The translations under genes were made by a program, and so were the position numbers. A stretch of 64,000 nt of DNA from Mycobacterium simiae (GTDB lineage Bacteria; Actinomycetota; Actinomycetes; Mycobacteriales; Mycobacteriaceae): contig NZ_AP022568.1 of NCBI RefSeq assembly GCF_010727605.1, forward strand, positions 868,001 through 932,000, read 5' to 3'. Position 1 is the stretch's first letter. Each line of letters opens with the position of its first letter. Below, piece after piece: positions 42,005 through 51,232 of the stretch. The notes under the pieces are model-generated. The model worked only from the letters and a program-made list of their open reading frames with translations. It made no database searches and was not told the origin of the DNA.

Positions 42005-42024
42005 CGACTAATTACTACGAGCAT
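41989..42024 (-). CDS. ilvB leader peptide MLVVISRRVGA
   Basis: A 12-codon frame ATG CTC GTA GTA ATT AGT CGG CGC GTT GGT GCC TGA. Four branched-chain codons in a row (Leu-Val-Val-Ile) directly after the start, plus a later Val, make ribosome stalling depend on charged tRNA-Leu, -Val and -Ile. Placement before a terminator hairpin and ilvB matches the ilv leader attenuators predicted in other actinobacteria. No clear ribosome site is seen; TATGGA about 20 nt upstream may be the -10. Confidence 0.85.
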   Translation of the reverse strand: MLVVISRRVGA

Positions 42025-42154
42025 CCCGGGCTGTCCGGCGGTATCCATAGCCCTCGACGGTAGCCTTCGCACTGCTCAACCGTCAAATCCGGGTCCGCCG
42101 GTCCCCGTCGGCGCCGCGCAATGGTCGGCTCGGGCCGGGTGAAATGATGCTGGG

Positions 42155-42550
42155 GTGGCCTCCGGTTCTGCTGCCCCGACTCCCACCCCCGTCGTCATCC
42201 GGATCTCGCCGATGGCGCATTTAGCCGTGGGGTTTTTGACCCTCGGGCTGCTGATCCCGGTGTTGTATTGGCCGCCCTCGGCGCCGCTGCTCGGCCTGCC
42301 GGTGCTGTTGTCGGCGATGATCGTCCGGCTGCGCACGGTGGCAGACGACTACGGTGTGACCGTCCGGAACCTGCTGAGCAGCCAGACCGTGGCGTGGGAC
42401 CACATCGACGGGCTGCGCTTCCACCGCGGCTCCTGGGCGCGCGCCAAGCTCAAGGACGGAGCGGAGCTGCGTCTGCCGGCCGTCACGTTCGCGACGCTGC
42501 CGCAGCTGGCGGCCGCCAGTTCCGGCCGGGTGCCCAACCCTTACCGCTGA
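42155..42550 (+). CDS. cfp6: Low-molecular-weight PH-domain protein Cfp6
   Basis: 131 aa from GTG 42155, or 112 aa from ATG 42212, the latter equal to M. tuberculosis Cfp6. Two hydrophobic segments (about MAHLAVGFLTLGLLIPVLYW and LLGLPVLLSAMIVRL) are followed by a bacterial PH-like domain (VTVRNLLSSQTVAWDHIDGL; LKDGAELRLPAVTF). I prefer the longer form because IRISPMAHL is typical of the domain's start. Function is unknown; the M. tuberculosis protein was found in culture filtrate. It is convergent with the DoxX gene, 6 bp apart. Confidence 0.88.
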   Translation: MASGSAAPTPTPVVIRISPMAHLAVGFLTLGLLIPVLYWPPSAPLLGLPVLLSAMIVRLRTVADDYGVTVRNLLSSQTVAWDHIDGLRFHRGSWARAKLKDGAELRLPAVTFATLPQLAAASSGRVPNPYR

Positions 42551-42556
42551 CGCGGG

Positions 42557-43423
42557 TCAGGCCACCGGGTTGACGCCAGTGAGCAGCACCCACACCGCGA
42601 TACCGGCGGCGATACCGGCCAGCAGGGCCACAAACGACCCGATGAACGGCCGGTGCGCCCAGCCGCGGTTGGTGTCCAGGCTGTAGCGGCCCGGTCCGGC
42701 CAGGATGACCGCGACGGCCATCACGATCAGCGAGATCTGGTATTCGTGACCCTGCGGCAAGAAGAACGCGAACGTGTGCGGGCGCGCCGAGACGGTGGCC
42801 AGCATGCCGTTGATCAGGAAGGCCAGCGCGCCCGCCGCGGCCACCGGGGTGAACAGCCCCAACATCAGCAGCGCGGCCGCGACGATCTCACCGCCGGCGC
42901 TCACGTAGGACAGGATGTCGGCGTGCTGGTAGCCAACGTCGGACAGCGAGTTTTTGAAGCTGGCCATCCCCTGTCCGCCCCACCAGCCGAACAACTTCTG
43001 TAGACCGTGCGCCCCCAGCACCACCCCGAGGCCTACCCGCAGCACCAGCAACCCCAGGTGCTGGGTGCCGCGCCGGCCGACGGCGCGTTGCCGCTCGTAG
43101 TCCTCGCTCGGGTCGATCTCGGTGGGCTCGGCGGCCAGATGCCGCGGTGCCGACGCCGACACCGGAGGGGCCGGCGGTTGCGGCTGCACGTAGGGCAGCG
43201 GCTCCTGCTGGTCGAGCACGTGGTAGGTCGGCGCCGCGGGTAGCACAGCCTGGTTGGGGTCCTGGTAGGGGATGACGGTGGTGGTACCGAAGTCGCCCGG
43301 ATACCCGACGGGGGTCAGGTCATCTTCGGGGTCGACCAAGCGCGCTGCGGCGGGGCGTCCCGGGGCCGGCTCCGGTGCGTCTCCGGGCCGCTGCCATGGT
43401 GCGTCATTAGATTGACCGGTCAC
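42557..43423 (-). CDS. DoxX family membrane protein with a proline-rich cytoplasmic N-terminus
   Basis: 288 aa from GTG 43423, ortholog of Rv3005c (279 aa). Residues 1-110 are disordered and proline-rich (PQPPAPPVSASAP). The C-terminal half is a four-helix DoxX domain (LLVLRVGLGVVLGAHGLQKL; NGMLATVSARPHTFAFF). In M. tuberculosis this protein is part of a membrane oxidoreductase complex linked to thiol and redox stress. TACCCT 7 nt before the GTG suggests a leaderless mRNA. ATG 43495 would give 312 aa. Confidence 0.87.
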   Translation of the reverse strand: MTGQSNDAPWQRPGDAPEPAPGRPAAARLVDPEDDLTPVGYPGDFGTTTVIPYQDPNQAVLPAAPTYHVLDQQEPLPYVQPQPPAPPVSASAPRHLAAEPTEIDPSEDYERQRAVGRRGTQHLGLLVLRVGLGVVLGAHGLQKLFGWWGGQGMASFKNSLSDVGYQHADILSYVSAGGEIVAAALLMLGLFTPVAAAGALAFLINGMLATVSARPHTFAFFLPQGHEYQISLIVMAVAVILAGPGRYSLDTNRGWAHRPFIGSFVALLAGIAAGIAVWVLLTGVNPVA

Positions 43424-43640
43424 GGGTGTCAGGGTAAGGGCATCGACGCCCGAATTGGGGATTTGAGCGGCGCTTTCGCCGGATAATTGACGCATATACC
43501 GCTAACTGGGCCCGGATTGGCTCGAAATCGACTCAACAGTGTTTCGAAACGGTAACCAAGGCGGCTCGTGGCGGTGGCGCAGGCGTGCCCCGCCCGACGC
43601 CTGTGGCGCCGGTGCCCGCACTATCCGTAGCCTGTCGGTC

Positions 43641-44762
43641 ATGCGTTTGGGGTGGCCGGTTCGGTGCGGGCTCGCTGCGCTGTGCGCGGTGCTGCTGGTG
43701 GCGACAGGCTGCGCCCGGTTCAACGACGCGGCGTCCCAGCCGTTCACCACCGCCCCGGAGCTCAAGCCGCAGCCGAGTTCCACGCCGCCGCCACCGCCGC
43801 CGCTGCCGCCCACGCCGTTTCCCAAGGCCTGCCCGGCCCCGGGGGTGATGCAGGGCTGCCTGGAGAGCACCAGCGGCCTGATCATGGGTCCCGACAGCAA
43901 GACGGCACTGGTCGCCGAGCGCACCACCGGTGCGGTCAAGGAGATCTCCGTCAGCGCCGAGCCGAAGGTCAAGTTGGTCGTTCCGGTTGACCCGTCCGGC
44001 GACGGCGGCTTGATGGACATCGTGCTGTCACCGACCTACACCCAAGACCGGCTGATGTACGCCTACGTCAGCACGCCGACCGACAACCGGGTCATCCGGA
44101 TCGCCGACGGCGATATCCCCAAGGACATCCTGACCGGAATTCCCAAGGGCGCCATCGGGAACACCGGTGCGCTGCTGTTCAGCAGCCCCACCACGTTGCT
44201 GGTGCTGACCGGTGATGCCGGCAACCCGGCGCTGGCCGCTGATCCTAAATCGTTGGCCGGCAAGGTATTACGCATCGAGCAGCCAACCACCGTCGGGCAG
44301 GCACCGCCGACTACCGCGCTGTCCGGCGTCGGTTCCGGCGGCGGAATGTGCATCGACCCGGTCGACGGCTCGCTGTATGTGGCCGACCGCACCCCTACCG
44401 CGGACCGGTTGCAGCGCATCACCAAGACTTCCGAGGTCTCCACGGTCTGGACCTGGCCGGACAAGCCGGGCGTGGCCGGGTGCGCGGCGATGGACGGGAC
44501 CGTCATGGTCAACCTGGTCAACACGAAAATGACGGTGGCGCTGCGGCTTGCGCCGAATACCGGTGCGGTCACCGGCGAGCCCGAGGTGGTCCGCAAGGAC
44601 ACGCATGCGCACGCGTGGGCGTTGCGCCTGTCGCCGGACGGCAACGTCTGGGGTGCCACCATCAACAAGACCGCCGGCGACGCCGAGAAGTTGGACGACG
44701 TGGTGTTCCCGCTGTTCCCGCAGGGCGGTGGCTTCCCACGTAACAACGACGACAAGGCCTAA
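43641..44762 (+). CDS. lppZ: Lipoprotein LppZ, beta-propeller type
   Basis: 373 aa, same as M. tuberculosis LppZ. Signal peptide with lipobox LVATGC; Cys24 would be lipidated. A proline-rich linker (STPPPPPPLPPTPFP) separates the anchor from a six-bladed propeller-like domain related to soluble glucose/sorbosone dehydrogenases (DGGLMDIVLSPTYTQDRLMY; DPVDGSLYVADR). Four cysteines in the domain could form disulfides. Enzymatic activity is unproven. ATG 43641 was chosen for the signal peptide; the frame is open to 43539. Confidence 0.93.
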   Translation: MRLGWPVRCGLAALCAVLLVATGCARFNDAASQPFTTAPELKPQPSSTPPPPPPLPPTPFPKACPAPGVMQGCLESTSGLIMGPDSKTALVAERTTGAVKEISVSAEPKVKLVVPVDPSGDGGLMDIVLSPTYTQDRLMYAYVSTPTDNRVIRIADGDIPKDILTGIPKGAIGNTGALLFSSPTTLLVLTGDAGNPALAADPKSLAGKVLRIEQPTTVGQAPPTTALSGVGSGGGMCIDPVDGSLYVADRTPTADRLQRITKTSEVSTVWTWPDKPGVAGCAAMDGTVMVNLVNTKMTVALRLAPNTGAVTGEPEVVRKDTHAHAWALRLSPDGNVWGATINKTAGDAEKLDDVVFPLFPQGGGFPRNNDDKA

Positions 44763-44794
44763 CAGCCTCTTGCACCGCCGCCGAATCGGCCTCG

Positions 44795-46306
44795 CTAGGC
44801 CTGCCCGCAGGCGGCCAGCACCAGTTCGCGCACCCGTGCCGCGTCGGCCTGGCCGCGAGTGGCCTTCATCACCGCACCCACGATGGCCCCGGCGGCTTGC
44901 ACTTTCCCGCCGCGAATCTTCTCCGCCACATCGGGATTGGCGGCCAGCGCTTCGTCGACGGCGGCCTGGGTGACCGAGTCGTCGCGCACCAACGCCAGAC
45001 CGCGAGCGGTCATCACCTCTTCAGGTTCACCTTCACCGGCCAACACGCCCTCAACGACCTGCCGGGCCAGTTTGTTTGAGAGCTTGCCCTCGTCGACCAG
45101 TGCGATGACCGCGGCGACCTGCGCGGGCGTGATGGCCAGCTCGTCGAGCTCGACGCCCGCCTCGTTGGCCTTCTGCACCAGGAAGTTGCCCCACCAGGCG
45201 CGGGCCTGCTCGCTGGAGGCACCGTGCTTGACGGTCGCGGTGACCAATTCGACGGCTCCGGCGTTGACGAGGTCGCGCATCACCTCGTCGGAAACTCCCC
45301 ACTCCTGCTGAATCCGCTTGCGGCTCAACCAGGGCAGCTCGGGAATGGTGTGGCGGAGCTGCTCAACCAGCTCCCGGCTGGGCGCGACGGGTTCCAGGTC
45401 GGGCTCGGGGAAATACCGGTAATCCTCGGCGGTTTCCTTGGTGCGGCCCGGACTGGTGTATCCCGCCTCGTGAAAGTGCCTGGTTTCCTGCGTGATTCGA
45501 CCACCACCGAGCAGAACGGCGGCCTGGCGCTGCATCTCGTATCGCACCGCGACCTCAACGCTTTTCAGCGAGTTGACGTTTTTGGTCTCGGTACGGGTGC
45601 CGAACTCGCTGGCGCCGATCGGCTTGAGCGACACATTGGAATCACAACGCATCGAACCCTGGTCCATCCGGACGTCGGATACCCCCAACGCGCGCAACAG
45701 GTCTCGCAACGCCGTCACGTAGGCGCGAGCGATCTGCGGGGCGCGCGCCCCGGCGCCCACGATGGGCTTGGTAACTATTTCGATCAACGGGACACCGGCG
45801 CGGTTGTAGTCGATCAGCGACGTCGTCGCGCCGTGAATGCGGCCCGTCTCGCTGCCCAGGTGGGTCAGCTTGCCGGTGTCCTCCTCCATGTGCGCGCGCT
45901 CGATCTCCACCCGCCACGTGGTGCCGTCTTCCAGCGGTGCGTCCAGGTAGCCGTTCACGGCGATCGGCTCGTCGTACTGGGAGATCTGGTAGTTCTTCGG
46001 CATGTCCGGGTAGAAGTAGTTCTTGCGGGCGAAGCGGCACCACGGCACGATCTCGCAGTTCAGCGCGAGCCCGATGCGGATCGCCGACTCCACTGCAGCC
46101 TGGTTGAGCACGGGCAACGAGCCGGGCAGGCCCAGACAGACCGGGCATACCTGCGTGTTGGGCTCGGCGCCGAACGCCGTGGAGCAGCCGCAGAACATCT
46201 TGGTGACCGTGGACAGCTCAACGTGCACCTCGAGGCCGAGCACCGGCTCGTAACGCGCGAGGACCTCGTCGTAATCCAACAGGTCGGCCGCGGACGCAAC
46301 AGTCAT
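44795..46306 (-). CDS. gatB: Aspartyl/glutamyl-tRNA(Asn/Gln) amidotransferase subunit B
   Basis: 503 aa. GatB binds and phosphorylates the mischarged Glu-tRNA-Gln or Asp-tRNA-Asn. [20 protein letters not shown] and [19 protein letters not shown] contain the zinc cysteines; [19 protein letters not shown] is the cradle signature. The C-terminal YqeY-like tail domain (about 350-503) is complete. It is separated from gatA-gatC by pfkA and by a ParA-like gene that M. tuberculosis lacks here. Confidence 0.97.
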   Translation of the reverse strand: MTVASAADLLDYDEVLARYEPVLGLEVHVELSTVTKMFCGCSTAFGAEPNTQVCPVCLGLPGSLPVLNQAAVESAIRIGLALNCEIVPWCRFARKNYFYPDMPKNYQISQYDEPIAVNGYLDAPLEDGTTWRVEIERAHMEEDTGKLTHLGSETGRIHGATTSLIDYNRAGVPLIEIVTKPIVGAGARAPQIARAYVTALRDLLRALGVSDVRMDQGSMRCDSNVSLKPIGASEFGTRTETKNVNSLKSVEVAVRYEMQRQAAVLLGGGRITQETRHFHEAGYTSPGRTKETAEDYRYFPEPDLEPVAPSRELVEQLRHTIPELPWLSRKRIQQEWGVSDEVMRDLVNAGAVELVTATVKHGASSEQARAWWGNFLVQKANEAGVELDELAITPAQVAAVIALVDEGKLSNKLARQVVEGVLAGEGEPEEVMTARGLALVRDDSVTQAAVDEALAANPDVAEKIRGGKVQAAGAIVGAVMKATRGQADAARVRELVLAACGQA

Positions 46307-46361
46307 AACGAGAATCCTAGTGGGGCCCGCGGGGCGACTGGGCCGGGAGCGAGGGCCGGGA

Positions 46362-47498
46362 TCAGGGCATGCGTACCCGCCGCGGTGCCGCGGCGTCGCC
46401 CACCGAACGCCCGGCGGCCAAGTCGCCGAGCGCGGCCGCCAGCTCGAGGTAGCCGCGTCGGCTTTCGTTGCTCAACCGGTCCAGCCCGAGTTCCCGCCCG
46501 GCATGGACATGCCGATCGAAGGGCAACACCACGGCGGTGGCAACGCGCGCAGCCATCGACTCGAACTCCTTGGTGACCACGCCGTCCGCCTTCGCCGGCT
46601 CGGTGTGGTTCATCGCGAGCACGGTTGACCTCATCAGGTGTCGATATCCGTTGTTGCACAACCACTCCAGGGTGGTGTCGGTTTTGCGTACCGCGTCGAT
46701 GGAGGTGCCGGTGACCACCACCAGGGCGCGCGCCTCGGGCAGCACGGCTTCCATCAGCGCGGAGTTGATCGCCTTGACGCAGTCCACCAGCACCACCGAA
46801 TAGTGGTTCCGCAGTATCGAGAACGCCTTGGCGAAGTCGCGGCGCTCCAGCCGCCAGCCGGTGTGGGCGTAATCGGGCAGCCCGAGCACTTCCAAGCCGA
46901 AGCTGTTCATGTGGGTGTGCGCCCGAATCTCGGAATACTGCGTGACCGCGTTGCGCGCGACCAGGTCCACCAGGCTCAGCGGATTACGGCGGCCGTGGCG
47001 CTCGGCCAGATCACCGGTGTCGATGTCGACGGCGATCACCCGGTCACCGCGCGCCTCCGCGAACGTCGACCCGAGCGCCTCGACCACTGCGGTCTTGCCG
47101 ACACCGCCTTTGAAGTTCAGCACTGCGATCGGGAACACCCCACCCATCGGCGTCGCGATCCGCTCCCGCAGACCCTGTTCGAACCGCGCGTCTTTGCCCG
47201 GTCCCAGATCGATTCCGGTGACCCGTTGGATCACCTGCCGCCAGCCAGATCGGGACCAGCCGACCGAATCGCCGTGGTCAACCCCATCCAGCGCGGTGCC
47301 GCCCAAGGTCAGCTCGGGGCGATACGGCGCGGCCACGCCCCGCGGCCGGGCCAGCCGATGGTGTGGTTCCGGCACCGTGACGGCCGCCGAGTCGCCGCCC
47401 CGCCACGACACCGAGGACGTCGGCCTCCCGGCAGCCGGCGGGGCCGCCGGGACAGCGGATTGCGGAGGGACTCCGCGAATGCCACCGCGATTGCTCAT
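46362..47498 (-). CDS. ParA/MinD-like ATPase with disordered N-terminus (ESX-associated type)
   Basis: 378 aa from ATG 47498 ([15 protein letters not shown]). Residues 1-80 are Pro/Gly/Ala-rich. [25 protein letters not shown] leads into a deviant-Walker ATPase domain: [19 protein letters not shown] with KGGVGKT at 130-136, then [18 protein letters not shown] and [19 protein letters not shown]. This build, including the linker before Walker A, resembles the EspI/Rv3860/Rv3888c ATPases linked with ESX loci, but no ESX gene lies in the window. M. tuberculosis has gatB directly after pfkA. Role unknown. Confidence 0.85.
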   Translation of the reverse strand: MSNRGGIRGVPPQSAVPAAPPAAGRPTSSVSWRGGDSAAVTVPEPHHRLARPRGVAAPYRPELTLGGTALDGVDHGDSVGWSRSGWRQVIQRVTGIDLGPGKDARFEQGLRERIATPMGGVFPIAVLNFKGGVGKTAVVEALGSTFAEARGDRVIAVDIDTGDLAERHGRRNPLSLVDLVARNAVTQYSEIRAHTHMNSFGLEVLGLPDYAHTGWRLERRDFAKAFSILRNHYSVVLVDCVKAINSALMEAVLPEARALVVVTGTSIDAVRKTDTTLEWLCNNGYRHLMRSTVLAMNHTEPAKADGVVTKEFESMAARVATAVVLPFDRHVHAGRELGLDRLSNESRRGYLELAAALGDLAAGRSVGDAAAPRRVRMP

Positions 47499-47619
47499 AA
47501 CCGGGGATAGCCCCGGCGAACAGCAAATTAAACGCAAAACTGTGACGAATCCCACTAAATCGGCACCCGCCGGCAAAGCGGGCGGACGCTACGTCCGGTG
47601 GCTGTGCCTGCGGCCGGGG

Positions 47620-48651
47620 TCAGCCAAAGAACGCGGCGGCCTCGTCGTAGCGGCCGTCGGGCACCAGCTTGAGGTGCCGGGTCGCGTCGGCCAGCGACAC
47701 GCGACCGATGTCCTGCCCACGCAGCGACACCATCTGCCCGTACTCGCCGGCATGCGCCGCGTCGGCGGCGTGGACCCCGAACCGGGTGGCCAGCACCCGG
47801 TCGTAGGCCGTCGGTGTGCCGCCCCGCTGGACGTGGCCTAGCACCGTCACCCGCACGTCCTTGTTGATCCGCCGCTCCACCGCAACGCCCAGCTGCTGGG
47901 CCACGCCGGTGAAACGCTCGTGCCCGAATTCGTCGACCCCGCCCTCGCGCAACGGGATCGAGCCGGGAACCGGCTTGGCACCCTCGGCGACCACGCAGAT
48001 GAAATGTGAATCCCCGCGCTGGAAGCGCCGTTTGACGAGTCGGCACACGTCCTCGATGTCGAAGGGCTGCTCGGGGATCAGCGTCATGTGGGCGCCGGAG
48101 GCCAGCCCGGCGTTGAGCGCGATCCAGCCGGCGTGGCGGCCCATCACCTCGACCAGCATCACCCGCTGATGGGATTCGGCCGTGCTGTGCAGCCGGTCGA
48201 TCGCGTCGGTCGCCACCGTCAGCGCAGTGTCGTGACCGAAAGTCACGTCAGTGCAATCGATGTCGTTGTCGATCGTCTTGGGCACCCCCACCACGGGGAC
48301 GTTTTCCTCGGACAGCCAATGCGCCGCCGTCAAGGTGCCCTCGCCACCGATCGGGATGAGCACGTCGATGCCGTTGTCGTCCAGCGTCTGCTTGATCTGG
48401 TCCAGTCCAGCCCGCAGCTTCTCGGGATGCACCCGGGCGGTGCCCAGCACCGTTCCGCCCTTGGCCAGCAGCCGGTCGTTGCGGTCGTCGTTTTGCAACT
48501 GGATGCGCCGGTTTTCCAGCAAACCGCGCCATCCGTCCTGAAAACCGACCACCGACGAGCCGTACCGGGCATCGCAGGTGCGCACGACCGCCCGAATCAC
48601 AGCGTTGAGGCCCGGACAGTCGCCACCTCCGGTCAGTACTCCGATCCGCAT
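47620..48651 (-). CDS. pfkA: ATP-dependent 6-phosphofructokinase
   Basis: 343 aa, same as M. tuberculosis PfkA. Glycolytic phosphorylation of fructose-6-phosphate. [20 protein letters not shown] is the nucleotide loop, [20 protein letters not shown] holds the catalytic Asp, and [20 protein letters not shown] binds substrate. PIGGEGTL carries the residues that decide ATP against PPi use. It lies between gatA and the ParA-like gene on the same strand. Confidence 0.97.
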   Translation of the reverse strand: MRIGVLTGGGDCPGLNAVIRAVVRTCDARYGSSVVGFQDGWRGLLENRRIQLQNDDRNDRLLAKGGTVLGTARVHPEKLRAGLDQIKQTLDDNGIDVLIPIGGEGTLTAAHWLSEENVPVVGVPKTIDNDIDCTDVTFGHDTALTVATDAIDRLHSTAESHQRVMLVEVMGRHAGWIALNAGLASGAHMTLIPEQPFDIEDVCRLVKRRFQRGDSHFICVVAEGAKPVPGSIPLREGGVDEFGHERFTGVAQQLGVAVERRINKDVRVTVLGHVQRGGTPTAYDRVLATRFGVHAADAAHAGEYGQMVSLRGQDIGRVSLADATRHLKLVPDGRYDEAAAFFG

Positions 48652-48696
48652 GTTCTTATCTTGCCCGTCCCGACGGCCCGGCGGGCAAGTCTGCGG

Positions 48697-50184
48697 CTAA
48701 ACCGTCGGCGCCGCGGGCAACGGACCGCGTGCGGCCTCGTAGGCGGCACCCACCCGATACAGGCGGTCGTCGGCCAGGGCGGGCGCCATGATCTGCAGTC
48801 CCACCGGCAACTGATCGTCCGGGGACAGCCCCGACGGCACCGACATGCCGCAGTGCCCCGCCAGGTTCAGCGGCAGCGTGCACAGGTCGAACAGGTACAT
48901 GGCCAGCGGGTCGTCGACCTTCTCCCCCAACGGGAACGCCGTCGTCGGGGTCGCCGGCGAGATCAGCACATCAACGGACTGGTAGGCCGCATCCAGATCG
49001 CGGGCGATCAGGGTGCGGACCTTCTGCGCCTGGTTGTAGTAGGCGTCGTAGTAACCCGCGGACAGCGCGTAGGTGCCAATCATAATGCGGCGCTTGACTT
49101 CCGGGCCGAATCCCGCCGCCCGCGTCATCGCCATGACTTCCTCGGCGCTGTGGTTGCCGTCATCACCGACCCGCAGGCCATAGCGCATCGCATCGAATCG
49201 CGCCAGGTTGCTCGACACCTCCGACGGCAGAATCAGGTAGTAGGCGGCCAAGGCGTGATCGAAGTGCGGGCAGTCGACCTCACTCACCTCGGCGCCCAGC
49301 TCGGTCAGCCGCTGCACCGCGGCCTCGAACGACGCCAGCACGCCCGGTTGGTAACCGTCGCCGCGCAACTGCTTGACCACACCGATCCGCACGCCTTTCA
49401 GGTCGCCGGCCGCGCCGGCCCGTGCGCCGGCGACCACGTCGGGCACCGCGACATCCACAGAGGTGGAATCCAGCGCGTCGTGCCCGGCGATCACCTGATG
49501 CAGTAGTGCGGTATCCAGGACGGTGCGCGCGCACGGGCCGCCCTGGTCCAGCGACGAGGCACATGCCACCAAGCCGTAGCGGGACACGGTGCCGTAGGTG
49601 GGTTTGACCCCGACGGTCGCCGTCAGCGCGGCGGGCTGACGGATCGAGCCACCGGTGTCGGTCCCGATGGCCAGCGGCGCCTGGAAGGCGGCCAACGCCG
49701 CCGCGCTGCCACCGCCCGAGCCGCCGGGCACCCGGTCGAGGTCCCACGGGTTGCGGGTCGGGCCGTAGGCCGAGTTCTCCGTCGACGAGCCCATCGCGAA
49801 CTCGTCCATGTTCGTCTTGCCCAGAATCGGGATACCGGCGGCACGTAACCGGGCGGTGACGGTGGCGTCGTACGGCGAACGCCATCCCTCGAGGATTTTG
49901 GATCCGCAGGTGGTCGGCATGTCGACGGTGGTGAAGACGTCCTTGAGGGCCAACGGGACGCCGGCCAGCGCCGAGGGCAGCTGCTCCCCCGCCGTCACCG
50001 CCGCGTCGACCGCGGCCGCCGCCGCCAGCGCCTCGTCGGCCGCGACATGCAGGAAGGCATGGTAGCGGTCGTCGGTGGCCGCGATCCGGTCCAGATAGGC
50101 CTGGGTGATCTCGACCGAAGACAGCTCCCGCGCGACAACCTTGGCCGCCAGTGACGCGGCATCCGAGCGGATGATGTCGTTCAC
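48697..50184 (-). CDS. gatA: Glutamyl-tRNA(Gln) amidotransferase subunit A
   Basis: 495 aa amidase that releases ammonia from glutamine for GatB. The Ser-cisSer-Lys triad is Lys81 (LALKDVF), Ser156 ([12 protein letters not shown]) and Ser180 ([12 protein letters not shown]). Start GTG 50184 overlaps the gatC stop (GTGA); the frame reads upstream to 50523 only by chance. M. tuberculosis GatA is 494 aa. Confidence 0.97.
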   Translation of the reverse strand: MNDIIRSDAASLAAKVVARELSSVEITQAYLDRIAATDDRYHAFLHVAADEALAAAAAVDAAVTAGEQLPSALAGVPLALKDVFTTVDMPTTCGSKILEGWRSPYDATVTARLRAAGIPILGKTNMDEFAMGSSTENSAYGPTRNPWDLDRVPGGSGGGSAAALAAFQAPLAIGTDTGGSIRQPAALTATVGVKPTYGTVSRYGLVACASSLDQGGPCARTVLDTALLHQVIAGHDALDSTSVDVAVPDVVAGARAGAAGDLKGVRIGVVKQLRGDGYQPGVLASFEAAVQRLTELGAEVSEVDCPHFDHALAAYYLILPSEVSSNLARFDAMRYGLRVGDDGNHSAEEVMAMTRAAGFGPEVKRRIMIGTYALSAGYYDAYYNQAQKVRTLIARDLDAAYQSVDVLISPATPTTAFPLGEKVDDPLAMYLFDLCTLPLNLAGHCGMSVPSGLSPDDQLPVGLQIMAPALADDRLYRVGAAYEAARGPLPAAPTV

Positions 50185-50480
50185 TGGCTGTCCCCCAGGA
50201 TCTGCGGGACCGCGAACCGGCCGTCGACGGCCTCGGGCGCCGCGGCCAGCGCCTCCTGCTGCGTTAGACACGGCCGGGCCGTGTCCGGGCGGGTGACGTT
50301 GACACTCTTGAGCGGATTGTCGGTCGCTTCGACGCCGGTCACGTCGACCGCCTGGATCTGGCTGACGTGCGTCAGGATGGCGTCGAGTTGGCCGGCGAAG
50401 CTGTCCAGCTCGGTATCGGTCAGCGCCAGCCTGGCCAGCTTGGCAAGGTGCGCAACCTCGTCGCGGGAGATCTGGGACAC
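50181..50480 (-). CDS. gatC: Glutamyl-tRNA(Gln) amidotransferase subunit C
   Basis: 99 aa, the M. tuberculosis length. [19 protein letters not shown] is the GatC N-terminal signature; the C-terminus ([19 protein letters not shown], then VPQILGDSQ) wraps around GatA. Start GTG 50480 follows a divergent 60-bp gap to the ACT-protein gene. The gatC-gatA overlap of 4 bp suggests equal synthesis. Confidence 0.95.
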   Translation of the reverse strand: MSQISRDEVAHLAKLARLALTDTELDSFAGQLDAILTHVSQIQAVDVTGVEATDNPLKSVNVTRPDTARPCLTQQEALAAAPEAVDGRFAVPQILGDSQ

Positions 50481-50540
50481 GAGCGAAAAGCCTAACCGGG
50501 CTGAAATGCCGCGCGCGCGGCACTGTGCAACAGTGGGCGC

Positions 50541-51197
50541 GTGCCGTCGTATCTGTTGCGCATCGAGCTCCTCGATCGCCCGGGAAGCCTGGGCGCGCTG
50601 GCCGTTGCGCTCGGTTCGGTGGGCGCGGACATCCTGTCCCTCGACGTTGTGGAGCGCAGCGCCGGTTATGCCACCGACGACTTGGTCATCGAGCTGCCCG
50701 CGGGGGCGATGCCCGACACGCTGATCACCGCCGCCGAGTCGCTGAACGGTGTGCGCGTGGATAGCGTGCGCCCCCACACCGGGCTACTGGAGGCGCACCG
50801 CGAGCTGGAGCTGCTCGATCACGTCTCCGCGGCGCACGGCCAGGCGGCGCGGCTGCAGGTGCTGGCCGACGAGGCGCCCCGGGTGCTGCGGGTGAGCTGG
50901 TGCACCGTATTGCGCAGTGTCGACGGTGAACTGCATCGTGTCGCCGCCAGCCCGGGCGCCCCCGAGACGCGCGCGGTCTCGGCGCCGTGGTTGCCGATCC
51001 GGGAGGCCCTGACGCTGGACGGGAGCGCCGAGTGGGTGCCGGAGGCCTGGCGCGACATGGACACCACGATGGTGGCCGCCCCGCTCGGCGACCCGGATAC
51101 CGCGGTGGTCCTGGGTCGCCCGGGCCCGGAATTCCGGCCGTCGGAGGTGGCCCGGCTGGGCTATTTGGCGGGCATCGTCGCCACGATGCTGCAGTGA
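50541..51197 (+). CDS. ACT-domain protein
   Basis: 218 aa, same as Rv3013. The N-terminal ACT domain ([20 protein letters not shown]) probably senses an amino acid. The rest ([40 protein letters not shown]) looks like a GAF-like module. No enzyme domain is present, so a regulatory role is likely but unproven. It ends 35 bp from the convergent mmpL gene. Confidence 0.9.
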   Translation: MPSYLLRIELLDRPGSLGALAVALGSVGADILSLDVVERSAGYATDDLVIELPAGAMPDTLITAAESLNGVRVDSVRPHTGLLEAHRELELLDHVSAAHGQAARLQVLADEAPRVLRVSWCTVLRSVDGELHRVAASPGAPETRAVSAPWLPIREALTLDGSAEWVPEAWRDMDTTMVAAPLGDPDTAVVLGRPGPEFRPSEVARLGYLAGIVATMLQ

Positions 51198-51232
51198 GCT
51201 GAGCTGCGCTGACCTGCACTGAGCTGGGGCGG

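Noticed and set aside
48697..50523. gatA as a 608-aa protein fused to an upstream region
   Set aside because: The upstream part is gatC read in another frame; GTG 50184 gives the family length and a normal GTGA overlap.
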